Source of the DNA: Alteromonas oceanisediminis
GTDB taxonomy: Bacteria; Pseudomonadota; Gammaproteobacteria; Enterobacterales; Alteromonadaceae
Assembly (NCBI RefSeq): GCF_018474025.1
Contig: NZ_JAHCTA010000005.1
Location: 62,001-126,000, forward strand
DNA: 64,000 nucleotides
Reading direction: 5' to 3'
This document shows, one piece after another, positions 1 to 9,609 of the stretch. The number at the start of each line of letters is the position of its first letter. Positions within the stretch are counted from its first letter, which is position 1. The position numbers were made by a program, and so were the translations under genes. The notes beneath the pieces were generated by a model. It made no database searches. It saw only the letters and a list, made by a program, of their open reading frames with translations, and was not told the origin of the DNA.

Positions 1-786
1 TACGCCATTATTGGCTACACCACGCCTCCGGTAATGATCAACAGTGGCGAAACGCAAACCGTTTCAAGCACGCTCTACATGGGGCCGAAGGATCAAGATG
101 TGCTTGCAAATATCGCCCGCGGACTAGACCTGACTGTTGAATACGGGATCCTCTGGTGGATATCTCAACCGCTGTTTTCCTTATTGCAGTTTTTACATAG
201 CCTAGTTGGCAACTGGGGTGTAGCAATCATCCTGATCACCATTATTGTTAAAGGCGCAATGTACTGGTTAACAAAGAAACAGTACGAGTCCTTCGCTAAA
301 CTGCGGGTCCTGGCGCCTAAAATGACGCAACTGAAAGAGCGCTATGGCGATGATCGGCAAAAAATGTCACAGGCAATGATGGAGTTGTATAAGAAGGAAA
401 AGGTCAATCCGATGGGAGGCTGTTTCCCGCTGTTGCTACAGATGCCGATTTTCTTGGCACTTTACTGGGTACTGTTGGAAAGTGTTGAATTACGTCATGC
501 CGACTTTGTGCTGTGGATCACTGATTTATCCGTTAAAGACCCCTACTTTGTCCTACCGGTTTTGACAGGAGCAAGCATGTACTTTTTGCAAAAGCTCAAC
601 CCGACGACGATTCAGGATCCGATGCAACAAAAAATCATGCAGTGGATGCCGGTCGCAATGAGTATTTTCTTCCTGTGGTTCCCTGCCGGTTTGGTGCTTT
701 ACTGGTTGGTGAGTAACTTGATCACCTTAGTTCAGGCGAAACTAATTTATCGTTCAATGGAAAAGCGCGGGATTAAAACGCATTAA
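1..786 (+). CDS. yidC: Membrane protein insertase YidC (3' part)
   Basis: This is the C-terminal 261 residues of YidC, the Oxa1-family insertase that places proteins in the inner membrane alone or with Sec. The reading frame is open from base 1, so the start lies outside the window. What remains is the end of the periplasmic domain (to about residue 45) and the conserved membrane core: a segment around [16 protein letters not shown], the cytoplasmic hairpin with [19 protein letters not shown], and the last helices with [17 protein letters not shown]. The tail is short and basic. mnmE follows after yajQ, close to the usual yidC-mnmE order near oriC. The family call is secure; only completeness is lacking. 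Confidence 0.97.
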   Translation, partial: YAIIGYTTPPVMINSGETQTVSSTLYMGPKDQDVLANIARGLDLTVEYGILWWISQPLFSLLQFLHSLVGNWGVAIILITIIVKGAMYWLTKKQYESFAKLRVLAPKMTQLKERYGDDRQKMSQAMMELYKKEKVNPMGGCFPLLLQMPIFLALYWVLLESVELRHADFVLWITDLSVKDPYFVLPVLTGASMYFLQKLNPTTIQDPMQQKIMQWMPVAMSIFFLWFPAGLVLYWLVSNLITLVQAKLIYRSMEKRGIKTH

Positions 787-815
787 CTAGAACATTTAAT
801 AATGAGGAGTGGCTG

Positions 816-1298
816 ATGCCGTCATTTGATATCGTCTCTGAAATCGATATGGTCGATGTTAAAAATGCGACCGACAACGCTAACCGAGAACTGGATACCC
901 GGTTTGATTTTCGCGGTGTAGAAGCCAGCTTTAAATCAACGGATGAGGGTGTTTTAATGGTCGCTGAAGCTGAATTTCAGCTTCAGCAAATGGATTCTAT
1001 GTTGCGTAACGCGTGCAGCAAACGTGGCATGGATACCGCGTGTATGGAAGCTAAATCAGCCGATGCGAGCGGTAAAACGGTACGTCAGTTGATGAGTTTT
1101 AAACAAGGCATTGACCAACCCACCGCCAAGAAGATTGTCAAGTTGATTAAAGACGCCAAGCTGAAGGTGCAAGCGTCAATTCAAGGCGAGCAAGTTCGTG
1201 TCACTGGTAAGAAGCGTGACGATCTTCAAGAAGCCATGGCATTGGTGAAATCAGCAGGTTTAGGCCAACCATTCCAATTTACCAATTTCCGCGACTAG
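816..1298 (+). CDS. yajQ: YajQ-family nucleotide-binding protein
   Basis: This 160-residue protein is a full-length YajQ/UPF0234 member. The start [11 protein letters not shown] and the segment [14 protein letters not shown] are typical of the family, which has two ferredoxin-like folds. Homologues have been reported to bind c-di-GMP or other nucleotides and to act with transcription factors; that role is family knowledge and is not shown here. The ATG has a strong ribosome site (GAGGAG, 804-809). It lies 29 bases after yidC and 12 bases before mnmE, so the three genes are probably co-transcribed. Its position between yidC and mnmE is not the E. coli arrangement. Confidence 0.93.
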   Translation: MPSFDIVSEIDMVDVKNATDNANRELDTRFDFRGVEASFKSTDEGVLMVAEAEFQLQQMDSMLRNACSKRGMDTACMEAKSADASGKTVRQLMSFKQGIDQPTAKKIVKLIKDAKLKVQASIQGEQVRVTGKKRDDLQEAMALVKSAGLGQPFQFTNFRD

Positions 1299-1310
1299 CG
1301 CATTACAGCG

Positions 1311-2693
1311 ATGACGTTTGAACAAACCGACACCATTGTGGCGCAAGCGTCTGCAGCAGGCAAAGGCGGTGTCGGGATTGTGCGCGTTTCAGGACCTGGT
1401 GCAACAACCGTTGCCACTAAAGTGTTAGGCCAATGCCCTCCCCCGCGCACTGCCACATACTTACCCTTTAGGGATGAGCATGGCGAAGCGATTGATCAGG
1501 GCATCGCCTTGTTTTTCCAAGGGCCGCACTCATTCACAGGCGAAGATGTACTTGAACTGCAAGGGCACGGTGGTCAAGTTGTTATCGACATGTTGCTCAG
1601 TGAAATATTACGCATAGATAACATTCGCGTAGCTAAACCTGGCGAATTCAGTGAGCGCGCTTTTTTAAACGATAAGTTGGACTTGGCGCAAGCAGAAGCA
1701 ATTGCTGATCTTATAGACGCAAGTTCTCAACAGGCGGCGCGTAGCGCCATGCGCAGTCTGCAAGGCGAATTTTCACAGCAAATTCATGCAGTGGTTGAGC
1801 AAGTTATCCAGCTGCGCATGTACGTTGAGGCGGCGATTGATTTTCCAGAAGAAGAAATTGATTTTTTAAGCGACGGTAAAGTGGCTGGTGATCTAGCCAG
1901 CATTGTATCAACCTTGTCCGAAATACGTCATCGTGCCCAACAGGGTTCTCTGCTCAGAGAGGGTATGCAAGTTGTGATTGCGGGCAAGCCCAACGCAGGA
2001 AAATCGAGCCTGCTGAATGCTCTGGCTGGTCGAGATGCGGCAATTGTGACGGATGTTGCCGGTACCACACGGGATGTATTGAAAGAACACATTCATATTG
2101 ATGGAATGCCGCTGCACATTATTGATACGGCAGGTCTACGCGATAGTGATGATAAGGTTGAGCAAATAGGCATTGAGCGTGCCTGGAATGAAATACGCAA
2201 TGCCGATCAGGTGCTTATTGTCGTTGATGCCGCAGAAACGCCAGAACTTGATCCCTACCAGACCTGGCCAGATTTTATGCATCAGCTTCCTGACGAAGTA
2301 GGCGTGACTCTGGTCAGAAATAAACAAGATCTTGTCACTGAAGACCATTGTATTGAGGTGATTTCAACGCAACGCGGAGAAATTCCTATTTTCCGCATTG
2401 CAGCTAGCCAGCGTGTTGGAATTGAAGCGTTAGCCGAACATTTAAAACAATGTATGGGCTACGCAAGCCAGACAGACGGCCAGTTCATCGCCCGGCGACG
2501 TCACCTAACAGCATTAAATGCCGCGAACGAACACATTTTAAGTGGTCAAACCCAATTACTTGAACATGCTGCTGGTGAAATACTCGCCGAAGACCTACGT
2601 ATTGCACAAAACCATCTTAACGAAATAACCGGTGAGTTTAGTTCCGATGATTTACTGGGGCGGATTTTTTCCTCATTCTGTATTGGCAAATAG
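1311..2693 (+). CDS. mnmE: tRNA modification GTPase MnmE
   Basis: MnmE (TrmE) works with MnmG to make 5-carboxymethylaminomethyl-type uridine at the wobble position of certain tRNAs. The 460-residue length is normal. An N-terminal tetrahydrofolate-binding domain covers about residues 1-120. A Ras-like G domain is inserted in the helical region, with GKPNAGKS near residue 225, DTAG and NKQD. The protein ends in the catalytic C-x-G-K motif (CIGK). Its partner mnmG is encoded at 6.2 kb, on the other side of the origin. The start has no strong ribosome site and may be translated by coupling from yajQ. Confidence 0.97.
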   Translation: MTFEQTDTIVAQASAAGKGGVGIVRVSGPGATTVATKVLGQCPPPRTATYLPFRDEHGEAIDQGIALFFQGPHSFTGEDVLELQGHGGQVVIDMLLSEILRIDNIRVAKPGEFSERAFLNDKLDLAQAEAIADLIDASSQQAARSAMRSLQGEFSQQIHAVVEQVIQLRMYVEAAIDFPEEEIDFLSDGKVAGDLASIVSTLSEIRHRAQQGSLLREGMQVVIAGKPNAGKSSLLNALAGRDAAIVTDVAGTTRDVLKEHIHIDGMPLHIIDTAGLRDSDDKVEQIGIERAWNEIRNADQVLIVVDAAETPELDPYQTWPDFMHQLPDEVGVTLVRNKQDLVTEDHCIEVISTQRGEIPIFRIAASQRVGIEALAEHLKQCMGYASQTDGQFIARRRHLTALNAANEHILSGQTQLLEHAAGEILAEDLRIAQNHLNEITGEFSSDDLLGRIFSSFCIGK

Positions 2694-2701
2694 TGCCTTG
2701 G

Positions 2702-2845
2702 TTAGAAGTAGTAACGCACGAGTACCTTGAATTCGCCCCGAACCACGTCACCATTTCTGAAGTGTAAAGCACCCCATTGAGATGATGCCAAACTATCAAC
2801 ACAGACAAGTAGTAGCGGAAAAAGCAGATATCTTTGCATATTCAT
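2702..2845 (-). pseudogene. 47-residue exported ORF, likely outer-membrane barrel remnant
   Basis: An intact reading frame lies in the otherwise empty mnmE-mioC gap. It encodes a signal-peptide-like start (MNMQRYLLFPLLLVCVDSLA, then SS) and ends in FKVLVRYYF before the stop. The last nine residues alternate hydrophobic and polar, with Tyr at -3 and Phe at -1, which is the pattern of a terminal beta-strand recognised by the BAM machinery. Only about 27 residues separate the two ends, too few for a barrel. The simplest reading is an outer-membrane protein gene that lost its middle by in-frame deletion. A real mini-protein is the alternative. No good ribosome site is visible upstream. Confidence 0.4.
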
Positions 2846-2931
2846 CGCGCTTAGCACGCGTTACAATAACCTTATAGCGCTAAAACATAGCGGTTTATGA
2901 GGCAATTTTAAACAGGATATATCAATACGTT

Positions 2932-3381
2932 ATGGCGAATGTGCAGATTATTGTTGGTAGCGTTCTCGGTGCAAGCGAGTATGTCGCTGACGCCTTGGCT
3001 GAGAAGCTCCGCGAATGCCAACACGAGGTTGACATTCATCTTGAACCGGACGCCAATGAGATTGCTCGTCACGATCACTGGATAATTTGCAGTTCAACCC
3101 ACGGTGCCGGTGATTTCCCCGACAATATTCAGCGGTTTGCAACGCAACTGAATCAACTCAAACTCGACCCATTGCCTTTCTGCGTCATTGCACTCGGTGA
3201 CAGTAGCTACGACACCTTTTGCGAAGCGGGCAATAAACTGCATCAGTTAATGTTAAAGAGCGGCGCAAAACCACAAACCGATGTGTTCGAGATAGACGTA
3301 TTGCAGCATCCCATTCCAGAAGATGTAGCGGTAGAATGGTTAGCGCAACATCATCCATTGATGGTTGATAAAAATCCATGA
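2932..3381 (+). CDS. mioC: Flavodoxin-like protein MioC
   Basis: MioC is a small FMN-binding flavodoxin-fold protein, known in E. coli for its gene next to oriC and for a role as electron carrier in biotin synthase activity. The 149-residue product shows the phosphate-binding loop region (VGSVLGASEYVAD, residues 8-20), the FMN loop CSSTHGAGDFPDN near residue 51, and ALGDSSYDTFCEAG near residue 89. The stop overlaps the next start in an ATGA, so it is translationally coupled to the DnaT-like gene. As in E. coli, mioC is on the opposite side of oriC from mnmG, but here three genes intervene. Confidence 0.92.
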   Translation: MANVQIIVGSVLGASEYVADALAEKLRECQHEVDIHLEPDANEIARHDHWIICSSTHGAGDFPDNIQRFATQLNQLKLDPLPFCVIALGDSSYDTFCEAGNKLHQLMLKSGAKPQTDVFEIDVLQHPIPEDVAVEWLAQHHPLMVDKNP

Positions 3382-4022
3382 ACGACGCGGAATACAGCGC
3401 TTTGCTACAGCCTATAAGTAACGCGGCGCGAGTACTCTATGTATTGGGGCTAAGGCCTAATGCGCACAAAACGACGGGTGCAAGTGAGCCGCTCAATTAT
3501 AAAGCCCTGATGTCATTACTCAGTGATGGCACGACGGAATTCACATTAGGACGGCATATCAATCGCTGTTTGAAAGAACTGGCAGATATTGGTTTGATAA
3601 GTCTGCCAGACAATCTGGACATAGAAAAAAGCTTAAATAAGCAACACGTTGTGCTGCCTTTAGTTGCTGTACCCACCAAGCCGTTTCAGGATCTTCACGG
3701 ACATAAAGATTCAATGCACTCCACATGGCAGCCTTGCAGTGAGCTTGCGAAAGAATTGGCTCAACTCACTGGGTTAATCGATACCCAGTACACCTCAGAA
3801 GACGTTGGCGAGTTTGTTGCCTATTGGTTAGGCAGACCCGACACCCTACTGACCCAATTTCAATGGACACAAAAATTTATTAGCTTTCTGAAGATGCGCC
3901 GCTCAGCACGCAGCGGTTCGACGAAAAAACAAGTAGGCAGCCAGCTGACGAGCCCAACCTCAGGGATTGAAGCAGACGAAAATGCACGTAAGCTAGTGGA
4001 AAAATATGCAACAAAGCAGTAG
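3378..4022 (+). CDS. dnaT: DnaT-like primosomal protein
   Basis: The 214-residue protein resembles primosomal protein DnaT, which takes part in PriA-dependent replication restart and helps DnaB-DnaC loading. The C-terminal half carries the DnaT-type segment with YWLGRPDTLLTQFQWTQKFISFLKMRR near residues 153-179; the N-terminal half has the winged-helix character seen in this group. It is longer than E. coli DnaT (179 residues). The gene overlaps mioC by four bases and precedes a dnaC gene, and that pairing strengthens the call. The tail after residue 180 is low in complexity and probably flexible. Confidence 0.8.
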   Translation: MNDAEYSALLQPISNAARVLYVLGLRPNAHKTTGASEPLNYKALMSLLSDGTTEFTLGRHINRCLKELADIGLISLPDNLDIEKSLNKQHVVLPLVAVPTKPFQDLHGHKDSMHSTWQPCSELAKELAQLTGLIDTQYTSEDVGEFVAYWLGRPDTLLTQFQWTQKFISFLKMRRSARSGSTKKQVGSQLTSPTSGIEADENARKLVEKYATKQ

Positions 4023-4058
4023 TCTTTGCGTTCCCACTGACCATCGATGTGAACTGTT

Positions 4059-4895
4059 GTGAAATCGCTTAATGATCGAATCGCCACGCTAGCCCGCACA
4101 CTCGGCAAATCTGCTCCTAATCAGTCAGGTTCGAGCGACGCCGATACAACGGTGCTTAATTATCAAACAGTGCGTCAGGAATACGAAAAACTTGCTAATC
4201 AAGAAGTTTCGGCTCTTCAACAGGTTTCCCGGCAGCAACGTATTGAACAAATTTATGGGCGTTCTGATCTTAATCCTCGCTGGACATTCGACACACTGGA
4301 GCAAGATAGCGAAGATGTTGTTGAAGCGGTAAGCATTGCACAATCATTTATTGCGGCGCACGCTGATCCCAATTGGCGAAAGAACAGCTCGCATATGATG
4401 ATTTTCTACGGTGATTATGGACGCGGAAAATCACATATTGCGGGTGCGATTGCGCATCAATTAATTTCAAAGTATGAAACAACGGTACTGTACCGTCAGC
4501 TGTCCAGCTTGCTGGAAATGCGCTTTTTCTCTTATGATTATTCTGCGAAAGACAATATCGGCGAGCAATTTCGAGAAATACAAAATGAGCTACTCAATGT
4601 CGATTTGCTCATCCTAGACGAAGTATGCGTGAACGAAACCATGCTTAAAAAAAATACCCAGAGCTGGCTTGGCAATCTTCTGCGACAACGGCTTGTTGAT
4701 CATAAAAACTGCATATTGATTACCAACCACAATCTGAATGAACTTGAGCTCGCGTTAGGTCGTTATTGCTTCGAATCGATCAAAGAGTACGACACTTATA
4801 AAGTAAAATTCAGCGGCCCCAGTCGCCGTAAGTCAATCACACCAACACTTCCAGAAGAAAGTAGCGTAAATACCTACCAACCGAATCAAATGTAA
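4059..4895 (+). CDS. dnaC: DnaC-like helicase loader
   Basis: This 278-residue AAA+ ATPase is a DnaC-type loader that delivers the replicative helicase DnaB to single-stranded DNA. A Walker A motif GDYGRGKS lies near residue 121 and a Walker B region LLILDEVCV near residue 185, followed by a sensor-like ITNHNL. The N-terminal 90 residues match the helicase-binding part by position only. A basic, proline-rich tail of about 25 residues (SGPSRRKS onward) extends past the ATPase core. The start is GTG at 4059, which matches the ORF limit; the 36-base gap to dnaT fits one operon. Its place beside oriC is notable because E. coli dnaTC is elsewhere. Confidence 0.88.
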   Translation: MKSLNDRIATLARTLGKSAPNQSGSSDADTTVLNYQTVRQEYEKLANQEVSALQQVSRQQRIEQIYGRSDLNPRWTFDTLEQDSEDVVEAVSIAQSFIAAHADPNWRKNSSHMMIFYGDYGRGKSHIAGAIAHQLISKYETTVLYRQLSSLLEMRFFSYDYSAKDNIGEQFREIQNELLNVDLLILDEVCVNETMLKKNTQSWLGNLLRQRLVDHKNCILITNHNLNELELALGRYCFESIKEYDTYKVKFSGPSRRKSITPTLPEESSVNTYQPNQM

Positions 4896-4968
4896 TTCGA
4901 TTGATTTAAACCTTTTATGGTTTGGTCGCGACTCACTGTATAACAACCTAAACAGTGAGCGACAAACA

Positions 4969-5751
4969 ATGCTAAAAAAATCCCCACTTTTACTCGTAAC
5001 GACAACCGTGGTTGCGCTTAGCGTTTCAACCATAATTCTTGCTAACGAAACCATAGAGCGCGAATTTACTGTCGATGCTCAGGGCACACTATTGCTTAAA
5101 ACTGATACGGGTAAAATCATTATCAATACCCATAGTCAGAACACAATTGTTGCCAGCGTAGACATCGAGGGGCCCTCTGCAGATGATTTTGAAGTCACTT
5201 TTGAAGAAAAAGATAAGGGACTACAGATTGTTGGCGAGCGCGAAGGTGATTGGAGCGGTAACAACCGTGTGAGTGTTTCGTACTCCCTAACCTTACCAGA
5301 AAACTACGATGTCGACTTGTTCACGTCGGGTGGTGCGATTCGGATTGACGATCTGAACGGCAATGTGGATGCCAAAACATCAGGCGGTTCTATTGGGTTA
5401 AACGATATTGTTGGTGATGTTGATATACACACATCGGGCGGCTCAATCAGCGTGGATAATGTTGAAGGCGACATAGATGCTCACACTTCAGGGGGCAGCA
5501 TTAAAGTCTCATTTCAACGGGAACTGGCGCACGACGTTGACTTCTCCACATCAGGCGGATCGATTAAAGCTTACTTACCCAAGGGAACAGCATTTGATGT
5601 TGATGCGTCAACCTCTGGCGGATACGTAAAAACCGATTTCACAGTTGACGGAAAAGTCACAAAACGCGCAATCGAAGGGCAAGTGAATGGCGGTGGAAAG
5701 GAGCTGACCTTAAAAACTAGCGGTGGTGGGATCAAAGTGATCCAACGGTAA
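4969..5751 (+). CDS. Exported DUF4097 beta-repeat protein
   Basis: The 260-residue product starts with a signal peptide (MLKKSPLLLVTTTVVALS, cleavage probably after ILA near residue 26). From about residue 117 it carries seven copies of a TSGG unit (TSGGAIRI, TSGGSIGL, TSGGSISV, TSGGSIKV, TSGGSIKA, TSGGYVKT, TSGGGIKV), spaced about 17-31 residues apart. This is the DUF4097 pattern, predicted to form a right-handed beta-solenoid. The function of the family is unknown; a periplasmic or surface scaffold is plausible. The gene stands alone between dnaC and the origin, and its last codons already lie among GATC sites. Confidence 0.85.
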   Translation: MLKKSPLLLVTTTVVALSVSTIILANETIEREFTVDAQGTLLLKTDTGKIIINTHSQNTIVASVDIEGPSADDFEVTFEEKDKGLQIVGEREGDWSGNNRVSVSYSLTLPENYDVDLFTSGGAIRIDDLNGNVDAKTSGGSIGLNDIVGDVDIHTSGGSISVDNVEGDIDAHTSGGSIKVSFQRELAHDVDFSTSGGSIKAYLPKGTAFDVDASTSGGYVKTDFTVDGKVTKRAIEGQVNGGGKELTLKTSGGGIKVIQR

Positions 5752-5784
5752 AACGATCATCATTTGATCACAGGTTATTGTCAC

Positions 5785-6004
5785 TTAACCACAGTTTGTA
5801 CAAAGGATCTTAACAGCTGTGGATAAGATCGGACATAAGATGTGATCTACTACGGATCAAGCTGTGACCTAATTTGATGAATTTTTGAGCTGTGGATAAA
5901 GCGATCATTTATACACAGGTTCGATCGCAGCTTAAGGTGATTTGATCACACTTAACTTTTTTCGTAAAACATTGAAATAAATAGCATTAATTCAGTTAAC
6001 CACA
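5785..6004. promoter_or_regulatory. DnaA box cluster of oriC
   Basis: Two perfect 9-mers in the TGTGGATAA orientation lie at 5818-5826 and 5891-5899. One-mismatch copies in the TTATCCACA orientation lie at 5785-5793 and 5996-6004 (TTAACCACA) and 5909-5917 (TTATACACA). The opposed orientation of strong and weak sites and their spacing over about 220 bases fit initiator assembly. Further TGTGA-type half sites occur but were not counted. Confidence 0.85.
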
Positions 6005-6008
6005 GAGT

Positions 6009-6062
6009 TAGTGCTGCTTAATAATAGTAATAATAAACTAATAGAATAAAAGCTATATCTAT
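6009..6062. other. AT-rich DNA unwinding element candidate
   Basis: This stretch is almost entirely A and T (runs such as TTAATAATAGTAATAATAAA at 6019-6038) and lies directly after the last DnaA box on the mnmG side. It occupies the position of the E. coli 13-mer repeats. No clean 13-mer repeats were recognised, so the assignment rests on composition and position. Confidence 0.6.
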
Positions 6063-6237
6063 TAGGGATCCCGATCACCTGTTTTCACCACACGATCCTG
6101 TCACTTGAAAAATGATCGACATCGGCCAATCTTTAAACAATAAACATTTGTTTAATGTTGAGGTTCAGATAGAATATGCGCCCGATTTTATTTGCTTAGT
6201 TTTTCAATGAAGCCCGCAGGGTTTCGAGGTGTAAAAC

Positions 6238-8139
6238 GTGTTTTATCAACAATCCTTTGATGTGATCGTCGTTGGTGGTGGCCACGCAGGCGCTGAGGCT
6301 GGCCTCGCCGCTGCCCGCATGGGTGCCAATACATTGCTGATCACACATAACCTTGAGACCTTGGGGCAGATGTCATGTAACCCAGCGATCGGGGGGATCG
6401 GCAAAGGTCATTTAGTCAAAGAGATCGATGCATTAGGCGGGGCCATGGCGATCGCGGCTGATAAGGCAGGTATTCAGTTTCGAACTTTGAACAGCAGCAA
6501 AGGGCCAGCGGTCAGAGCAACGCGTGCGCAAGCAGATAGATCGCTGTACCGAACGGCAATGCGCAACATTCTAGAACACCAACCCAATTTGACGTTGTTT
6601 CAGCAATCCTGTGATGACTTGATCGTTGAAAATGATCGTGTGTGTGGTGTGGTAACGCAAATGGGCCTGAAATTTAAAGCACCTACCGTCGTGTTGACCG
6701 TGGGCACTTTCCTCGGCGGTACCATCCATATCGGCTTGGAAAATTTTCAGGGAGGCAGAGCGGGAGATCCGCCGGCAAATGCGCTGGCTCAACGCCTTCG
6801 TGCATTACCTTTTCGGGTAGACCGTTTAAAAACCGGTACGCCTGCTCGGCTGGATGCACGTAGCCTGAATTTTTCAGTCATGCAAGCTCAACCCGGTGAT
6901 ACACCGCTGCCGGTTTTTTCATTTATGGGGAATGTTAGCGACCATCCTCGCCAAATTCCGTGTTACATCACACATACGAATGAAAAAACTCACGATATAA
7001 TCCGTGGCGGTTTGGACAGGTCACCCATGTATACTGGGGTTATTGAAGGGGTTGGCCCACGCTATTGTCCATCCATTGAAGACAAAATTACGCGATTTGC
7101 AGACAAAGTGTCCCATCAAATATTTGTTGAACCTGAAGGTCTAAACAGTATTGAAGTGTATCCCAACGGGATCTCGACGAGTTTACCTTTTGATGTTCAA
7201 ATGGCATTAGTTCGCTCGATTAATGGCTTCGAGAATGCGCATATCATCAGGCCGGGCTATGCGATTGAGTATGATTTCTTTGATCCACGAGACTTAAAAC
7301 AAACCCTTGAAACCAAGCACATTGGCGGATTGTTCTTTGCCGGCCAAATTAATGGGACAACAGGGTATGAAGAAGCCGGTGCACAAGGTCTTATTGCGGG
7401 TGCAAATGCGGCACTGCAAGTGCAGCAAAAAGATCCACTCATTTTACGCCGCGATCAGGCTTACATGGGCGTTTTGATTGACGACTTGGCAACGATGGGC
7501 ACGAAAGAGCCGTACCGAATGTTCACTAGTCGTGCTGAGTATCGCTTGCTGCTGCGCGAAGATAACGCCGATATTCGACTGACCTCGCTTGGCCGAGATA
7601 TAGGCTTAGTTGATGATGCGCGCTGGCGCGCTTTCAATCAAAAAATTGAACACATAGAGCAAGAACAACAGCGTTTACGCAATACCTGGGTGCATCCCCA
7701 GCACCCTGCTGCAGCTGAATTGAATCGCCTATTTAAAACACCGATGACTAAAGAGCACTCACTGGAAGAACTTATTCGTCGCCCTGAGATGACCTACGCT
7801 ACGCTGATGCAAATTGATGAATTAGGGCCAGGTTTAACGCACCCGCTGGCGGCTGAACAGGTCGAAATTCAGATCAAATATGCCGGTTATATCAATCGTC
7901 AGCTGGATGAAATTGAAAAGACTAAGCGCCATGAAAATACGCTAATCCCTCACGATTTCGATTTCACCCGTGTCTCAGGTTTGAGTAATGAAGTTGTGGC
8001 AAAACTGACCGATGCCCGCCCGGAAACCATTGGTAAGGCCTCGCGTATGTCTGGCATCACCCCAGCGGCAATTTCATTGTTGTTGGTGTATTTAAAGAAA
8101 CAGAGTGCCGTTCGAAAACAACAGCGCGAAACCGCATGA
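6238..8139 (+). CDS. mnmG: tRNA uridine modification enzyme MnmG (GidA)
   Basis: MnmG is the FAD-dependent partner of MnmE in wobble-uridine modification. The 633-residue length is normal. The FAD-binding Rossmann motif [11 protein letters not shown] begins at residue 12; [22 protein letters not shown] near residue 47 and [10 protein letters not shown] near residue 378 are conserved family segments. Translation starts at GTG 6238; the upstream GAGG at 6226-6229 is the likely ribosome site. It is the first gene on the right of oriC and overlaps rsmG by four bases. Confidence 0.97.
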   Translation: MFYQQSFDVIVVGGGHAGAEAGLAAARMGANTLLITHNLETLGQMSCNPAIGGIGKGHLVKEIDALGGAMAIAADKAGIQFRTLNSSKGPAVRATRAQADRSLYRTAMRNILEHQPNLTLFQQSCDDLIVENDRVCGVVTQMGLKFKAPTVVLTVGTFLGGTIHIGLENFQGGRAGDPPANALAQRLRALPFRVDRLKTGTPARLDARSLNFSVMQAQPGDTPLPVFSFMGNVSDHPRQIPCYITHTNEKTHDIIRGGLDRSPMYTGVIEGVGPRYCPSIEDKITRFADKVSHQIFVEPEGLNSIEVYPNGISTSLPFDVQMALVRSINGFENAHIIRPGYAIEYDFFDPRDLKQTLETKHIGGLFFAGQINGTTGYEEAGAQGLIAGANAALQVQQKDPLILRRDQAYMGVLIDDLATMGTKEPYRMFTSRAEYRLLLREDNADIRLTSLGRDIGLVDDARWRAFNQKIEHIEQEQQRLRNTWVHPQHPAAAELNRLFKTPMTKEHSLEELIRRPEMTYATLMQIDELGPGLTHPLAAEQVEIQIKYAGYINRQLDEIEKTKRHENTLIPHDFDFTRVSGLSNEVVAKLTDARPETIGKASRMSGITPAAISLLLVYLKKQSAVRKQQRETA

Positions 8140-8786
8140 CGTTTAGCACCCAGCAGCAAGCCGAGTTTTCTGATTTACTCAAACAGGGTTTAACCAAACT
8201 CAGCTTGCCACTCAGCGAAGTTCAGCAAAAACAGCTTCTCGGCTACCTAGCGTTGATGAATAAGTGGAATAAGGCGTATAACCTAACGTCAGTGCGGGAA
8301 CCCAAGGACATGCTCATTCGACACGTGCTTGATTCATTGTCTGTTGCACAATTTATTCAACCCAAGACCTACATTGACGTTGGCACGGGACCAGGATTAC
8401 CAGGAATACCGTTAGCGATTGCTTTTCCTGAAGCTCGTTTTTACTGCTTGGACAGTTTAGGCAAACGCGTACGATTTATGAAACAAACCTGCTTTGAATT
8501 GGCAATTCAAAACGTGGTTGCGGTGCAATCCAGAGTTGAAGCATACTCACCTCCGGAAAGGCTCGATGGTGTGCTTAGTCGAGCATTTGCGTCACTCAAT
8601 GATATGGTGAATTGTTGTCGACATTTGATTGACGATACGGCTGAATTTCTTGCATTAAAAGGGCAATACCCGCAAGATGAGCTTAGTGAATTACCCGATG
8701 ACATTCAGATTGTAAGTACTCACTCACTCGATGTTCCTTTTTTGGTCGGTGAACGAAATCTGATTGTACTGAAAAAACGAGTATAG
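8136..8786 (+). CDS. rsmG: 16S rRNA m7G methyltransferase RsmG (GidB)
   Basis: RsmG methylates N7 of G527 in 16S rRNA (E. coli numbering) using S-adenosylmethionine. The 216-residue protein contains the SAM-binding loop [16 protein letters not shown] near residue 81 and an upstream [13 protein letters not shown] segment typical of the family. The ATG overlaps the mnmG stop (ATGA), so the two are translationally coupled, as in many bacteria. Confidence 0.96.
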   Translation: MTFSTQQQAEFSDLLKQGLTKLSLPLSEVQQKQLLGYLALMNKWNKAYNLTSVREPKDMLIRHVLDSLSVAQFIQPKTYIDVGTGPGLPGIPLAIAFPEARFYCLDSLGKRVRFMKQTCFELAIQNVVAVQSRVEAYSPPERLDGVLSRAFASLNDMVNCCRHLIDDTAEFLALKGQYPQDELSELPDDIQIVSTHSLDVPFLVGERNLIVLKKRV

Positions 8787-8794
8787 GAATCCGC

Positions 8795-9592
8795 TTGGCT
8801 AAGGTTATTGCAATCGCTAACCAAAAAGGTGGTGTCGGAAAAACGACCACCGCAGTCAACGTTGCCGCCTCGATGGCTGCGACGAAACGAAAAGTATTGC
8901 TGATTGATCTTGATCCGCAAGGCAACGCGACGATGGGCAGTGGCATTGATAAATACGAGGTTGATGCCACCAGCTACGAATTGCTGATTGAAGACAAACC
9001 TGTAGACGATGTGATTATCAAAAGCACATCGGGCAAATACGATCTGATTGCGGGTAATGGTGATGTGACTGCCGCAGAGATTAAGCTAATGGAAGTGTTT
9101 GCACGTGAATTGCGTTTGAGAAATGCGCTCAAACCGGTGTTAGCGTACTACGATTTTATTTTCATTGACTGTCCGCCATCGTTAAATCAGCTCACCGTTA
9201 ATGCGCTTGCCGCGGCTGATTCTGTGCTTGTGCCAATGCAATGTGAGTATTATGCATTGGAAGGATTAACGGCTTTGATGGATACTATCCAAAAGCTCGC
9301 TTCAGTGGTTAATCCGCAGTTAAAAATTGAAGGCGTATTGCGCACCATGTACGACCCGCGTAATCGTCTAGCCAATGATGTATCGGAACAGTTAAAACGT
9401 CACTTTGGCGAACAAGTCTATCGGACCGTGATCCCACGGAATGTCAGGCTTGCTGAGGCACCCAGTTTTGGCGCCCCAGCGATGTATTATGATAAATCAT
9501 CCACGGGTGCTAAAGCCTATCTGGCCCTTGCGGGCGAAATTTTACGGCGTAGAGATAAAAATAAAATAGCACCAGCAGCGCAAGCAAGTTAA
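8795..9592 (+). CDS. parA: Chromosome partition ATPase ParA (Soj)
   Basis: ParA is the Walker-type ATPase that moves ParB-parS complexes and so separates new origins. The deviant Walker A KGGVGKTT lies at residues 10-17 and the Walker B region [11 protein letters not shown] near residue 123. The 265-residue length is typical of chromosomal Soj. Translation starts at TTG 8795 with AGGA at 8784-8787 overlapping the rsmG stop codon. The gene sits in the common mnmG-rsmG-parA-parB order of non-enteric gammaproteobacteria. Confidence 0.95.
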   Translation: MAKVIAIANQKGGVGKTTTAVNVAASMAATKRKVLLIDLDPQGNATMGSGIDKYEVDATSYELLIEDKPVDDVIIKSTSGKYDLIAGNGDVTAAEIKLMEVFARELRLRNALKPVLAYYDFIFIDCPPSLNQLTVNALAAADSVLVPMQCEYYALEGLTALMDTIQKLASVVNPQLKIEGVLRTMYDPRNRLANDVSEQLKRHFGEQVYRTVIPRNVRLAEAPSFGAPAMYYDKSSTGAKAYLALAGEILRRRDKNKIAPAAQAS

Positions 9593-9609
9593 GTGCATTT
9601 GAGGAAACC

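Larger units (their letters stand above)
5752..6125. other. oriC: Chromosomal replication origin oriC
   Basis: The gap between the DUF4097 gene and mnmG has the hallmarks of an enterobacterial-type origin. It holds DnaA boxes, an AT-rich stretch on the mnmG side and a high density of GATC sites (I count about 15 between 5730 and 6116), which suggests Dam/SeqA control. The order DnaA boxes, AT-rich unwinding region, mnmG is the same as in E. coli. Position beside mnmG, with mioC, dnaT and dnaC nearby and parAB downstream, supports the call. The exact minimal limits cannot be set by eye. Confidence 0.9.

Noticed and set aside
5320-5745. Repeats in the DUF4097 gene as a DNA tandem repeat or CRISPR
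   Set aside because: The units are similar at protein level (TSGG) but differ in DNA and spacing; no CRISPR repeat-spacer pattern is present here or elsewhere in the window.
8683-8970. Minus-strand frames over the rsmG-parA junction
   Set aside because: Both lie antisense to conserved genes, low in domain character and with no ribosome site.
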